DNA of 64,000 nucleotides from Ascoidea rubescens DSM 1968 (GCF_001661345.1 NW_017962923.1:186001-250000), one strand, 5' to 3'. Numbered from the stretch's first letter, positions 28,489-38,440 are shown. Numbers and translations: made by a program. The notes: generated by a model not told the origin, from the sequence alone.

Positions 28489-29877
28489 ATGATTCGTCTG
28501 GTGGTTGGGTCTGTGTTGCGACTGAGATTGGGGTCAGCTAGGGCTTTTCTGGTTTTCATCACTGGTTCCAGGACTGTTTTGGCACAGGACAGACTAAATA
28601 TCTCTACCGATACTCGATTCTGGTACTCAACAAATTCATCTCTCTCCACACCACCATCTTCAAATTTGTCACCACAGCTGGAAGCTGCCGGCTTGTTGAA
28701 TGTTGATGAAGTGAACTTAAGACTAAATAAACTCAATTCTTCTTTATTCAAAAAACTTGAGTCTTACCAAAAGGATTTGGAAAGTATGCAAAATAGGTTA
28801 TCCTCTGGAGAAATACTATCCGTCGATGAGCAAAAACAGTTTTCCAAGTTATCCAGTATGATGGAATTGTTTCAGCGGTACCAGAAATTACAAACTAATA
28901 TATTTGAATTGAATGAAATGATTCAAACTGAAACAGATCCCGAACTCATATCCGAGTGCCTAAAAGAATTAAATGACATTTATCCAAATAATAATTGTCT
29001 CATAGAACTCTTGCAAAAAAAAATTTTACCAAGTGATCCTGATGATGAGAAATTTTGCTTGATTGAAATTAGACCGGGTGTTGGTGGGGAAGAGGCAATG
29101 ATTTTTGCTTCAGATTTATTTAACATGTATATTAATTATGCAAAAATCAATAAATTACATTATGAGATATTATCTCAAACTTTTAATCAATCTAATAATG
29201 GTTTAATTGAAGGTAAAATAGTCATTAACTCCTTAAATTCCTACGGTTTTTTAAAATATGAAAGTGGAGTTCATAGAGTTCAGAGAGTGCCAAAAACAGA
29301 AAATAAAGGCAGAGTTCACACATCAACTGTTGCTGTTATAGTCTTACCAAAAGATTCAAATAAAAAAGTTGAAAAGAAAAAAAAAAAAATTGAAGACCCT
29401 GAGAGCACTTTCAAACCGGGAGAAGTTAGAATAGATGTAATGAGAGCAAGTGGTAAAGGTGGTCAACATGTTAATACAACTGATTCAGCAGTTAGACTAA
29501 CACATTTGTCTACAGGTGTAACTGTATCAATCCAAGATGAAAGATCACAGCACAAAAACAAAGCCAAAGCATTTCGGATATTAAGAGAAAGATTAGACAA
29601 CATTTCTCAAAAAGCTGAAGAAAACAAAAATAAAAAAGATCGGTTGAGTTTAGTGTCGACTACTGACAGAAGTGATAAAATCCGTACATATAATTTTTCA
29701 CAACACCGAATAACGGATCATAGATGTGGATACTCTGCATATAATATTGACGAATTTTTGAATGGAAATTTATTGGACAGTTTAAGAAGTGAAATAAATA
29801 AAAAAGAAATAGAAGATAAGATAAACCAGTTGTTAAAAGAACTTGAAGTTGAAAATAATAATAAACAAAAAGATTAA
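28489..29877 (+). CDS. MRF1: Mitochondrial peptide chain release factor 1
   Basis: This class I release factor recognises UAA/UAG on mitochondrial ribosomes and hydrolyses peptidyl-tRNA. Its 462 residues begin with a presequence rich in Arg, Ser and hydrophobics without acidic residues until about residue 33 (MIRLVVGSVLRLRLGSARAF), which supports this start and mitochondrial import. The stop-codon tripeptide is P268-K-T270 in RVPKTENKGRVHTST (the PxT motif of RF1). The catalytic GGQ is at 324-326 in ASGKGGQHVNTTDSAVRLTH. QDERSQHKNKAKAFRILRERL and RSDKIRTYNFSQHRITDHR complete the family signature. A lysine run (about residues 298-304) sits between the PxT and GGQ domains. Several CTG codons fall in the presequence only. 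Confidence 0.95.
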   Translation: MIRLVVGSVLRLRLGSARAFLVFITGSRTVLAQDRLNISTDTRFWYSTNSSLSTPPSSNLSPQLEAAGLLNVDEVNLRLNKLNSSLFKKLESYQKDLESMQNRLSSGEILSVDEQKQFSKLSSMMELFQRYQKLQTNIFELNEMIQTETDPELISECLKELNDIYPNNNCLIELLQKKILPSDPDDEKFCLIEIRPGVGGEEAMIFASDLFNMYINYAKINKLHYEILSQTFNQSNNGLIEGKIVINSLNSYGFLKYESGVHRVQRVPKTENKGRVHTSTVAVIVLPKDSNKKVEKKKKKIEDPESTFKPGEVRIDVMRASGKGGQHVNTTDSAVRLTHLSTGVTVSIQDERSQHKNKAKAFRILRERLDNISQKAEENKNKKDRLSLVSTTDRSDKIRTYNFSQHRITDHRCGYSAYNIDEFLNGNLLDSLRSEINKKEIEDKINQLLKELEVENNNKQKD

Positions 29878-30180
29878 AAATAAAAATGATAAAAATGATA
29901 AAAAAAATAATGAGAAACATGATAATGAGAATAAAAAGCTTGGTAAAAGATTATCATGAATATTTTATATAATATAAAAATCAAACAAAGAAAAAAAAAG
30001 AAAACACCAAACAAAAGTAAACAAAAATAAAACCAAAAAAGTAAATATACCTAAGGAATAACAAATATCACAAAGTAGAGTGTTCATAAAAAATGCAATC
30101 TGATTGTTTTTTAAGTCCAAATTATATATATTAATATTGTCTGTAAATAAAATTTTTAAAGTTTATAAAGGTTAAAAAAA
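29878..30180. other. Convergent 3' spacer between MRF1 and VPS20
   Basis: A-rich on the + strand. It contains ATGATAAAAATGATAAAAA repeats right after the MRF1 stop and A-rich strings at 29985-30030. It fits termination and polyadenylation signals. No gene is seen. Confidence 0.55.
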
Positions 30181-30846
30181 TTAGTTAGCAACTAATTTCA
30201 GCTTTTGTTTACGTTTTTGGGCTTGAATTTGATTACCATTGGCAAATTCAGAGACATCATCTAGAATTGCAGTATTTGGGACCTGAGGCAATTTGTAACT
30301 TTCTAATTCGTCTTTACTTTCTTCATTTACCGATTGTTGTTTATCTATACCTAAAACCTCTCTTTCCAAAGAAAGCAATTCTTGGTTAACCTCCTCTTCT
30401 TCTTTATTTGTAATGGATTGACTTAACAAAGTAGAAACCTCCTCTTGGTAACTAATGTTCTCGTCGGTTTCATCTAGTAATTTCTCAATTTTTTCAATAT
30501 TTAACTCTTCATTTAATTTTTTCAAAATTAAATTACCTTGCGTGAGACCATAAAAAATATTTTTCTCAATTTGTTTGAACTCAATCGTTGATATTAACTC
30601 ATCCAAGCTATTAAGTTGGTTAAATGACTGATTTAGTAAAGACTCTTGATACTTTTTTTTTTTCAACGAAAGCAAAGCTCTTTCTTTGTTTTTTTTCTTT
30701 AAGAATATTTTAGCGATTAAGACTTCTTTATCAATCACAGATTGAATACTGGCCTGATATTGCTCAAGCTTATCTCTCTGCAACTTAAGCTGTAAAACTG
30801 CTTTGTCTTGGGGTGTGATCTTTGGTGAGGAAGTTGTCTGGCCCAT
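30181..30846 (-). CDS. VPS20: ESCRT-III subunit Vps20 (CHMP6)
   Basis: This core ESCRT-III protein is recruited by Vps25 of ESCRT-II to endosomes and nucleates Snf7 filaments during multivesicular-body sorting. I start it at 30846, giving 221 residues (same as S. cerevisiae Vps20). This start exposes MGQTTSSP, the N-myristoylation signal conserved in Vps20/CHMP6, whereas the in-frame ATG eight codons upstream would bury it. The basic helical hairpin (LQLKLQRDKLEQYQASIQSVIDKE, KKKNKERALLSLKKKKYQESLL) and the acidic C-terminal half (about 120-190) are typical Snf7-family features. A single in-frame CTG codon occurs four residues before the end, in an unconserved tail. The gene lies between MRF1 and ROG1, which are adjacent in S. 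cerevisiae. Confidence 0.92.
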   Translation of the reverse strand: MGQTTSSPKITPQDKAVLQLKLQRDKLEQYQASIQSVIDKEVLIAKIFLKKKNKERALLSLKKKKYQESLLNQSFNQLNSLDELISTIEFKQIEKNIFYGLTQGNLILKKLNEELNIEKIEKLLDETDENISYQEEVSTLLSQSITNKEEEEVNQELLSLEREVLGIDKQQSVNEESKDELESYKLPQVPNTAILDDVSEFANGNQIQAQKRKQKLKLVAN

Positions 30847-31194
30847 ATTGAAACTGATAAAGCAATACAAGTAGCTATTGTAGCATCTTTCACAATCACA
30901 ACCACATCAACCTTCTCCCTTTTCCATCAAAACTTATTGATATACCCGTTCGGCTTGATTTGGTTCGGTTAGGTTCGGCCATTTCCGTAAAGCTTCAAAA
31001 ACTTCAATATCGTAAATCTCGTGTTTTGTATTCGAAACGCTTAACCAATGTTTATTTATCCGGAATGACGCAAAATCCTACATCTACACAAATAAGCAAA
31101 ATACTGTTTCCATAAACAGCCAATCAAATCGACGCTACTGCAAAGACTATCAAGCACAATATCCACATTATTAGCTATCCCAATTTTCCCATAT
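30847..31194. promoter_or_regulatory. VPS20 promoter and ROG1 3' region
   Basis: Three GTTCGG strings (30948-30953, 30963-30968, 30973-30978) lie about 100-130 bp upstream of the VPS20 start. They are spaced 15 and 10 bp apart, the last two within GGTTCGGTTAGGTTCGGCC. They look like a factor-binding cluster. The remainder is mixed AT-rich sequence that should hold the ROG1 polyadenylation region. Confidence 0.45.
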
Positions 31195-33846
31195 TTATTG
31201 GCTCAACCTGTTGAATTTTTCCTTAGCTGTGCTGTTGATTATTTCAATGAATTCAGAAACATTAGATAGCAATTCTGTTGGTGTCAATTCGAATATTCCT
31301 GGAGCATCAATTTTTTTATGATTGGTATCGTTGATCCATTCCAATGTGGTATCATCTTTATTTTCTGTCGTTACGTCTTTTTGTTTTTTGTCATCGGATA
31401 ACACTGATGATAAATCTATTGAATCCAGTGCATTACTGTACATTGTCTGTAATGATATTGAACTCTTGGAAAAATTTAAATGTGCACTTGTTGGTTTCAG
31501 TAATCCTCTGTGATTGATTCCTAAATTATTAATACCAACTTGATTATCACGAATTAATTCTCTCAAATCCCTTGTTTGAAAATTAAAACTAGCTTGGCTT
31601 TCTCTATTATCAACCTTCTTACAAACCTCACCAAGACTTTCTTTAGTAGGAATATCAGTATCAAAATCGGATTCGGATTCGGGTTCGGGTTCGGGTTCAG
31701 AATCATTATTATAATCATTTTGAAAATGATTGTTAACCAAATGATCAACTACCAACCAACCGTAGGCGTTGGAAAATCTTCTTCTCACAATTATATTATT
31801 ATGAGCATCTGGTTTCAATTTAACCAATACTTTTCTCCATGTCATTCCTTTGTGCCATTTTAATGCAATTGTTTTTTCTAGCTCTTCTAAATTACTAAAA
31901 TCAATGTCTTTAAAAACGTTATTTTTATAAATTTTACTGTTTTGATTTCTATTAAAAGTGCTGCTTTTCAGTAATTTCTCCAAACTTCTGCTATTAATTA
32001 TTGTATGTTTCTTATTCCGTCCATTTGTTCCATTATTATTATTGATATCTTTAAAAAAAGTAATACTTTTAGTTTTTTTTTGGTTTTCTTTTAATATTTT
32101 TTTTTTTTCGTTCAATTTTTTGAGTAACTCATTAACAATTTCCTCTGTATAATATTCATCATGAATTATGCAATTTTCTCGACTTTTAGGATCCATTAAA
32201 TACTTTTTAGAAGGTAATGGCAGAAACAATATAGACGCAGCGCTTTCAATCATTGATGCTTTTGGTAATTCAATTCCACTATTTATACTTGAATTTTCGA
32301 GGATAGGAATGTTGCTTTTATCATCTAAAATAACTGGATTTTGAGGGAAGATCCATGATGATACTGCACTTTGTAAAGGCTTGAAGCTCTCCAATGGATC
32401 TATTTTGAAAACGGAGTTGTCTTCTTTTCCAACATCTATCTCGTTTTCAGTCTTAATCTTTGAAAGCAAGTTTTTTTTGTCTTCATCAACTGGTATTGTA
32501 ATTTTATCGTAATCTAAAAAAAATAACCCGCTAGTTCTCAAAGGCACAATTCCATCATTAATTGCGTTTGCATAGATTGTTCGGTTTTTGAATTTTTTTA
32601 ATATTCTATGAGCAGGCCCAGTTGGTAATAAATATAACAATGGTGTAGTAGAATTTAGTTCAGTCAATTTCAAACCTAGATCCATTCCTGTTTTGCCAAC
32701 CATGCCAGAACTTAAAGCTATATTGATATATGATGGTTGATCAATATTTAATATTCCTAGCAATGGAGATGCCAACGTAATAAAATTAACTGGTTTAATT
32801 TTTTTAAAAAACCATGGGTAATTATTTTCAATGTACGCTATTGAAAATGTTTGAACTAAACCTCCTAAGGAGTGTCCAATAAATGATATTTTATCAATAT
32901 TCAGATGGTTTGGCAATATATCCTTAATAATATATTCAGCCATTCTACTACCAAGATATTTGATGCCTCTTTCAGTTTTGCAAATATTTCCAGGATAACC
33001 TCTGACAATTAAGTTTTCGCCTGTTTTCGAGCTAGTTTTATCGATTTGCTCTTTAATATAATACATGTCTGCACTAACATTTGAATGCAAACCATGAGTT
33101 AATAGCACCAAATGCAATGGCTTTTCTTTTATTGGTAAAGGCAAATTCCACAAATCAAAAGTATCCTGTTTTACGATAGTTAGTAGACCGTTTTTAATAA
33201 AGTGATTTTGATGATCAACCTTCAAAAATGAATGCAATTTCTCTTTTGATTTAGAAAGCAAAATCTCAAAGGAAACAGAAGCAGAATCGGAAAATATTAT
33301 TTGAGACACGATGTCGATCACCCAAACATATTTTTTTTTAATTGTGTGACAAGATAATTCGTGAATCATTGTTTGATTGGGATGCAAGTTAGGCTCAAAC
33401 CTAGGCTGATCAGCAGTGATATAATTTAGCAAGTCATTATGACCAAAACCAGGATTTCTAATATCACAGTATAAAATATATGGTCCAAGCAAATAAAATG
33501 CCTTTAATGGCAACAACTCAAGATTTTTGATTCTAACCCAAAATGACGACTGGTCAAAGTCTTCAAGATTCAGAGAGCTATTCTTCTGCGTTAGATCATC
33601 ATGGAATTCGGCACCATCTTGATTGATGTTGAATTCTTGGGTGTGTGATTGCAAGGATGCAGAGGTTGGAGCAGTTGGAGCAGTTGGAGCAGCTGAAGCA
33701 GCTGGAGTGTATGTTATTACAAATCGCTCTATCTGGCCGAGCTTCACAGAACCTCTATACTTGTACAATAGACCAGCGGCAGCAGCAGCAGAATCCTCTG
33801 CACCAGTGCAAAGAACTGGCTGAGATAGACTAGGAAGAACCAACAT
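31195..33846 (-). CDS. ROG1: Putative DUF676 serine lipase, Rog1 family
   Basis: This alpha/beta-hydrolase of the yeast lipase family (Rog1, YDL109C, Lpl1) has 883 residues; S. cerevisiae Rog1 (685) acts as a monoacylglycerol lipase. Seen: the oxyanion-side motif VLLTHGLHSN, the nucleophile motif GHSLGG (Ser near residue 325), TLASPLLGI, NDGIVPLRTS with the likely catalytic Asp, and the C-terminal Rog1 block WHKGMTWRKVLVKLKPDAHNNIIVRRRFSNAYGW ahead of VVDHL. An N-terminal beta-rich region with AAAAAG precedes the lipase fold, and Ser/Glu/Pro-rich inserts lie near the C-terminus. Adjacency to MRF1 and TIP20 matches S. cerevisiae gene order. A minus-strand TATA box lies near 34088-34096. Confidence 0.92.
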   Translation of the reverse strand: MLVLPSLSQPVLCTGAEDSAAAAAGLLYKYRGSVKLGQIERFVITYTPAASAAPTAPTAPTSASLQSHTQEFNINQDGAEFHDDLTQKNSSLNLEDFDQSSFWVRIKNLELLPLKAFYLLGPYILYCDIRNPGFGHNDLLNYITADQPRFEPNLHPNQTMIHELSCHTIKKKYVWVIDIVSQIIFSDSASVSFEILLSKSKEKLHSFLKVDHQNHFIKNGLLTIVKQDTFDLWNLPLPIKEKPLHLVLLTHGLHSNVSADMYYIKEQIDKTSSKTGENLIVRGYPGNICKTERGIKYLGSRMAEYIIKDILPNHLNIDKISFIGHSLGGLVQTFSIAYIENNYPWFFKKIKPVNFITLASPLLGILNIDQPSYINIALSSGMVGKTGMDLGLKLTELNSTTPLLYLLPTGPAHRILKKFKNRTIYANAINDGIVPLRTSGLFFLDYDKITIPVDEDKKNLLSKIKTENEIDVGKEDNSVFKIDPLESFKPLQSAVSSWIFPQNPVILDDKSNIPILENSSINSGIELPKASMIESAASILFLPLPSKKYLMDPKSRENCIIHDEYYTEEIVNELLKKLNEKKKILKENQKKTKSITFFKDINNNNGTNGRNKKHTIINSRSLEKLLKSSTFNRNQNSKIYKNNVFKDIDFSNLEELEKTIALKWHKGMTWRKVLVKLKPDAHNNIIVRRRFSNAYGWLVVDHLVNNHFQNDYNNDSEPEPEPESESDFDTDIPTKESLGEVCKKVDNRESQASFNFQTRDLRELIRDNQVGINNLGINHRGLLKPTSAHLNFSKSSISLQTMYSNALDSIDLSSVLSDDKKQKDVTTENKDDTTLEWINDTNHKKIDAPGIFELTPTELLSNVSEFIEIINSTAKEKFNRLSQ

Positions 33847-34125
33847 GTTAGATTATCTCGAGGAATGCTGAGCATCTCTGGAAGAGTTGAGCAAGACAAT
33901 AAGATGGGTAGTAAGATGAGCAGCAGAAAGCCAGCTGGAGAGTTGCACTGGTTTTCCAGCCGATTCCCGGTTCCGAAGACCCTGGGCCACAAAGCCAGAC
34001 CTGGTCTGGAAAACAGCTACAAAATACAACACAACGAACAGCACGTTTGGGAGCTTTTACTAAACTGTACAAAGTCTGTATATAGTCTTATATAGTTGGA
34101 AATGGCCATGGACCCCAAGAACAGC
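33847..34125. promoter_or_regulatory. ROG1 promoter
   Basis: This region lies between the NUP84 3' end and the ROG1 ATG. Two TATATA-type boxes (about 34078-34083 and 34089-34096) lie about 235-250 bp upstream of ROG1 on its strand. The intervening DNA is richer in G+C (for example CCAGACCTGGTCTGG near 33998-34012, an imperfect palindrome). Confidence 0.5.
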
Positions 34126-36711
34126 TTATTGCAAGACGGTGTAGAGGCCCTGTTCGCCATATTTGCTAGCTAAAGCAGCTGCATGTGCCACCATTTTTAA
34201 ATACTGCCTTAATTTGTTGCCTTTTCTAAAGTGCTCGTAAAGTTTGTTGTTTCCATCTGCAACCTGAACAGCCAAAGAAAGAGCCTTTGTTAAAAACTCT
34301 TTGCCATATCCACCAAATCTTGAATTGATTAGGATTTCATGCAAGTTTATAATCAAAAAGGGGATATATAACGCCCTAATGTTTTCTAATGTCTTTAAAG
34401 TATCATCATCAATTTCTTTTCTTCGATCTCTAGTTAACTCAATTAAAAATGAGTCTATCAACCTTTTTAAAGGTTTAATTATCTCTGAATTGAGGTAACT
34501 ATTCACTTCAAATGAATGCCATGATCTCGAGTCTTCATTTGGAACCAAATCATGTTCGCTTAAAAATTCTTTATATTTGTCAAAAACTTCAATTGATTTT
34601 GAAAAAAAATTAATGTACTCCAATAATTCAAGTTTAACCAAAGAAAATTGTTTAAACCTATTCTGGCTTGTCATTTTATTAACCACAAATTCTGAATCTG
34701 CTTTTTTAATGATTTTTTTAAAATCATGACGACGATAAAATTCCTTCAATGATCCCAATCTTCCGGCTAGGAAAAGTCTTCTAAATAGCCCTGCAATGGC
34801 TTCAACTCCGTCAATATTCATGTCATTTAAAATTAACCATTCAACATTTCGGCACACATTTCTATCAAATAATGTGACATCAAAACTAATGCTTACTTTA
34901 TTAATATCCAAAGATAAATCATAATACTTTGATGTTTTTGAAAATGCCCTATTAACTGTTTCCTTAATGATCGTATTGAATTCATCAATTTTCAAAAAAC
35001 GACCCGAAATTGAAATCACTTTTTTCTTGTTTTCTATATTAAAAATTTTCGACAAATAAAATAAAAATGCCTGGATTTTAAGTTTGTTTATCGTTATAAA
35101 ATTAATATAATTGGGAATTAAATTGAAAAACTTCCAATCAAATAAATAATTAAGATACAAAAGTATCAATGAATTCAAATTTAAATCTGATACTAAATTA
35201 TCATCAATGATTTTTAAACTAATTGATAAATGCGTTAAAATCCTCAATATGTTATCTTGTTCAAAATCATTAGCATTATCAATATCACTATTTTCATAAA
35301 CTGGATAGGGTATTAATGTTTCATCTTCATATTTATTCTCTGTAGAATTATCAACTAAATTTATCGCATTTAGCGATTGCTGGGAAATAAAAGACTCAAT
35401 TAACTTATTAATTTTATTGGAAATAATTGAACCAATAAGTGTTCTTAAACTATGCTGACTTTGTTTTTTAATAATCGCATTACTTTTATCTAAAGACAAA
35501 ATATTTAAAATATCTTCAATAGTATCAATATTTCTCGTATTGTAGTTGCTATCTTCATAATTTTTATCTTGATATCTATTTTTATTATCAATTTTAGATT
35601 GAATGAAATTAAAACCATTTTGGTGGCTTTCGTTTAAAATTTTGGTGAACAAAAAATTTGAAAAAATCAAAAAATGATTTTCCCAGCTATTAGAAATTTC
35701 CAAATTGTTTTGCAAATTTGTACCAGATAAATAACTGTAAATAGCTTTTTCGTAAATGGACAAGTTTGGTTGAATTGAAAGTTGAGATACAGCATCTCTC
35801 CAAAATTTTAAGGCGTTAACCTGAATAAAATCTTCTGAATGTTGAAACTGTTTATTATATCCAGATAGTATAAGATAAAGATTCCAATTATTTGTTTCCT
35901 TACAATATTCTAAGGCTTGAGGGTAGTTTTTAGATAGAATCATACTGTAAATATATTTGAACTGAGCCTCATCAGATTGAAAATCTAAAGAATGAATTGT
36001 TTTAGGATATTGAATAAAAATGGAGTCTGGATCTAAGTTAGAAACATAGTTATCAATCAAAGTAGAATTTTTTTTTTTGTTATTATATAACAATAATTTA
36101 TTCGTTGAAGAAATTTTGTTTTTTGTATTTGTGAATGAAACGATATTAGCTTCCTGTATTGATAATTTGGTATTTAGCCATTTTGAATTTTGAATTTTTG
36201 GTTTCAGAGAAGCAGAAATGTTAGGAAAATTTGATTGTAGCCATAGTATAATCAACCAAATTTCCTTAATGTTTTTATAATTAGAATCCAATAAAGGACT
36301 ATGCCCGCTGTTCAAATTATTAGTGGTTGGATTTGAGCCTTCTTCTGAGATCCTGAAAGAAATTAATACATCTAATAGATGCCAAAATTTGGTTTCTAGA
36401 TCCCAATTTTCAAAATTTTTGTAATTTGGATCATTTTCACTTTTAAGCAAGTTTGACTGGTTAAAAATTAAATCCAACTCGCAATCCAAAGAGGGAATTA
36501 ATGATAAAGCTTTTTGAGATGAAATAGATTTGAAATTTTTAATTAAAGTGAAAGGATTGTTATATGAGGAGAGGTTAAGCTGGTCAAGACCAGATTGGGG
36601 GTTTGTGGAACTATTTTTATTGTTAATAAATACTTGAAAATGATCAATTTCATTTGCAAAAGCAACAATAACCTGAGAATCCACAGGAAGTGATGTTTCT
36701 TGGATAGACAT
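34126..36711 (-). CDS. NUP84: Nucleoporin Nup84 (Nup107 family)
   Basis: This subunit of the Y-shaped Nup84 scaffold complex of the nuclear pore is an all-helical ACE1 protein (861 residues; S. cerevisiae 726). Diagnostic stretches are LDPDSIFIQYPKTIHSLDFQSDEAQFKYIYSMILSKN with YPQALEYCKETNNWNLYLILSG following, then FWRDAVSQLSIQPNLSIYEKAIYSYLSG and NSWENHFLIFSNFLF, and the C-terminal LAVQVADGNNKLYEHFRKGNKLRQYLKMVAHAA. I chose the ATG at 36711. The in-frame ATG at 36846 lies only about 40 bp from a minus-strand TATA box (about 36882-36889), and the 45 extra residues (MVLIPLYPPWPNPA...) look like translated leader. Asparagine-rich inserts account for the extra length. Confidence 0.9.
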   Translation of the reverse strand: MSIQETSLPVDSQVIVAFANEIDHFQVFINNKNSSTNPQSGLDQLNLSSYNNPFTLIKNFKSISSQKALSLIPSLDCELDLIFNQSNLLKSENDPNYKNFENWDLETKFWHLLDVLISFRISEEGSNPTTNNLNSGHSPLLDSNYKNIKEIWLIILWLQSNFPNISASLKPKIQNSKWLNTKLSIQEANIVSFTNTKNKISSTNKLLLYNNKKKNSTLIDNYVSNLDPDSIFIQYPKTIHSLDFQSDEAQFKYIYSMILSKNYPQALEYCKETNNWNLYLILSGYNKQFQHSEDFIQVNALKFWRDAVSQLSIQPNLSIYEKAIYSYLSGTNLQNNLEISNSWENHFLIFSNFLFTKILNESHQNGFNFIQSKIDNKNRYQDKNYEDSNYNTRNIDTIEDILNILSLDKSNAIIKKQSQHSLRTLIGSIISNKINKLIESFISQQSLNAINLVDNSTENKYEDETLIPYPVYENSDIDNANDFEQDNILRILTHLSISLKIIDDNLVSDLNLNSLILLYLNYLFDWKFFNLIPNYINFITINKLKIQAFLFYLSKIFNIENKKKVISISGRFLKIDEFNTIIKETVNRAFSKTSKYYDLSLDINKVSISFDVTLFDRNVCRNVEWLILNDMNIDGVEAIAGLFRRLFLAGRLGSLKEFYRRHDFKKIIKKADSEFVVNKMTSQNRFKQFSLVKLELLEYINFFSKSIEVFDKYKEFLSEHDLVPNEDSRSWHSFEVNSYLNSEIIKPLKRLIDSFLIELTRDRRKEIDDDTLKTLENIRALYIPFLIINLHEILINSRFGGYGKEFLTKALSLAVQVADGNNKLYEHFRKGNKLRQYLKMVAHAAALASKYGEQGLYTVLQ

Positions 36712-37151
36712 TTCAAAGTGGTGATAGTTGGTGGCTATTAGAAATAGCTGGTGACAATTGAAAACTGAGCATTTTCTGGAGGTTATTTGAATATTATAAA
36801 AATTTGCCGGATTGGGCCAGGGAGGGTAAAGTGGAATTAAGACCACAAGGCTGGAACGTAAAATTTCTGCGGAAATATGACATTATATACGTTTTAGTGC
36901 AGACTTGCATTGTGCACCATTTGGAATTCTTTAGTGTAACTCCATTTATCATCTCTCCGATTGGAGTTGTAATGATGATTTAAATTAATTCTACAATAAA
37001 ATCACTTCTGTTATAAATGATGGAATTAAAAATAGATGAAATAAAAATGAGTAAAATTCAAAAAAAAAAACAACAAAAAAACAAAAAACAAAAAAACAAA
37101 AAACCTCAATAAAAAACCTCAATAAAAAAACATATAAAAAATCTCATAGAT
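36712..37151. promoter_or_regulatory. NUP84 promoter and TFS1 3' region
   Basis: A minus-strand TATA box lies at about 36882-36889 (CATTATATACG on +). Near the TFS1 stop, A-rich direct repeats occur (ACAAAAAACAAAAAAAC strings and two to three CCTCAATAAAAAA units, 37058-37135), consistent with termination. No gene is seen. Confidence 0.55.
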
Positions 37152-37976
37152 TTATTGAGTACTATTTTGAGCATAAAAAAAGTTGACAGCATATGGTTCT
37201 AAACCATATTTAGTTGCCCAGTCGTAAACACCAGTTGCAGGTTTTCCTGTACCCCAATTTGGTCTATCACTGGGAGCCTTTGGTTCAAGTGAATGATTTT
37301 GTTTAAATAAAATAAAAACATAACGATGCTTGCCGGTTTTAGGGGGAGGACCAGGGCCCATGTAAGGAATTAATGTAACGTTGGAAGATGATTCCAATGG
37401 CAATTCAGCACTTAGGAATTGGTCAGTCGAGGCAGAACCTGGAGTCGTATCTTTCAAAACCAAATTCGAAGCGATATAGTGACAATATTCAGACCATTTT
37501 TTATCTGTTCTAGATGGTGCATCTGGATCAGTTACAACCAAAGTAAATAAATCCGACGAAGTGATATTAATATAAGAAGAGTCTAGGTTGCCTTCAGAAT
37601 TCTTATTTGACGAGGCCGAAGTAGTCGATGAATCTGGTTGATTTAATGTAAATGCTATTCTTGGTACACTTTGGGTTTCGTCAGGAGAAAATGTATTGCC
37701 CAACGCAACATCCTTATCTTTACCATAAGAAATTGTTAACAATCCCTTTGGTTTGAATTCAGGCAAAACATCGGGGAAGACTTCGTGTTTATTTAATGAT
37801 TCGATAATTGAATCAGAAATAGTGACTAAAGGTCTAAACATGATTATTTTGTTAATTGGATTATAAAAGGGAGAATGAGAATAGCTGACGGGTGGCTTGT
37901 AAAGATATTTGAAATTCTTCGAAAAGGATTGTTTAAATATATTATTAACTGGATACTTTGCACAAGAAAAAATCAT
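37152..37976 (-). CDS. TFS1: Phosphatidylethanolamine-binding protein / carboxypeptidase Y inhibitor, with possible presequence form
   Basis: Tfs1 inhibits vacuolar carboxypeptidase Y and the Ras GAP Ira2. The PEBP fold is seen as LFTLVVTDPDAPSRTDKKWSEYCHY (the DPDAP anion site), LIPYMGPGPPPKTGKHRYVFILF and a C-terminal WATKYGLEPYAVNFFYAQ. Two in-frame starts matter. The ATG at 37841 (MFRPLVTIS) gives 229 residues and aligns with the 219-residue S. cerevisiae protein. The ATG at 37976 adds 45 residues with several Lys, one Arg and no acidic residue, which looks like a mitochondrial presequence. Either a dual-targeted product or a leader artefact is possible. The core identification is firm, the longer start is not. 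A Ser-rich insert follows TLNQPDS. Confidence 0.88.
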   Translation of the reverse strand: MIFSCAKYPVNNIFKQSFSKNFKYLYKPPVSYSHSPFYNPINKIIMFRPLVTISDSIIESLNKHEVFPDVLPEFKPKGLLTISYGKDKDVALGNTFSPDETQSVPRIAFTLNQPDSSTTSASSNKNSEGNLDSSYINITSSDLFTLVVTDPDAPSRTDKKWSEYCHYIASNLVLKDTTPGSASTDQFLSAELPLESSSNVTLIPYMGPGPPPKTGKHRYVFILFKQNHSLEPKAPSDRPNWGTGKPATGVYDWATKYGLEPYAVNFFYAQNSTQ

Positions 37977-38440
37977 GAACTATTTAAAAAAAAAAATATT
38001 GCAATGATTCTTACTCTGTTTATCCTGGATTTTAGTTAGCAACACTGCACTAATATAAGCAACAAGAGAATTGTTTGCTCTCAAGTCAATCCGTGAGAGC
38101 ACTGAGGAGCATTGGCGTGCTTTTATTGGCTGTGGCAAAATAGGCAATAGCCGACACTTCAAACCAATACCTTTTTTTTGGTTGTAGTGGCTAAAGGGGT
38201 TAAATTTACAGACTTGTTAGTTTCAATAAAGCAGATGAACAAAATTTATGATTTTTTCAATTTTTTTTAATTATATAAGAAATTAAAATCTATAAAAAAA
38301 AATAATAATATAATGAAAATGAAAATGAAAATGAAAATGGCAAATAAAAAGTAAACAGTAAAAAAATGAAGATGAAATAAAAGTGGAAATGATATAAAAA
38401 TAATAAAAGATCGAGTTGAAACAGTCAGCTATTTTCTAGA
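37977..38440. promoter_or_regulatory. TFS1 promoter and pyruvate kinase 3' region
   Basis: The half near TFS1 is mixed sequence without a clear TATA box. 38250-38440 is AT-rich and contains (GAAAAT)n, about five units at 38313-38339, beside the pyruvate kinase 3' end. No gene is seen. Confidence 0.5.

Noticed and set aside
30948-30978. GGTTCGG strings as tRNA internal promoter boxes
   Set aside because: They repeat without the TTCGAATCC continuation or acceptor-stem pairing.
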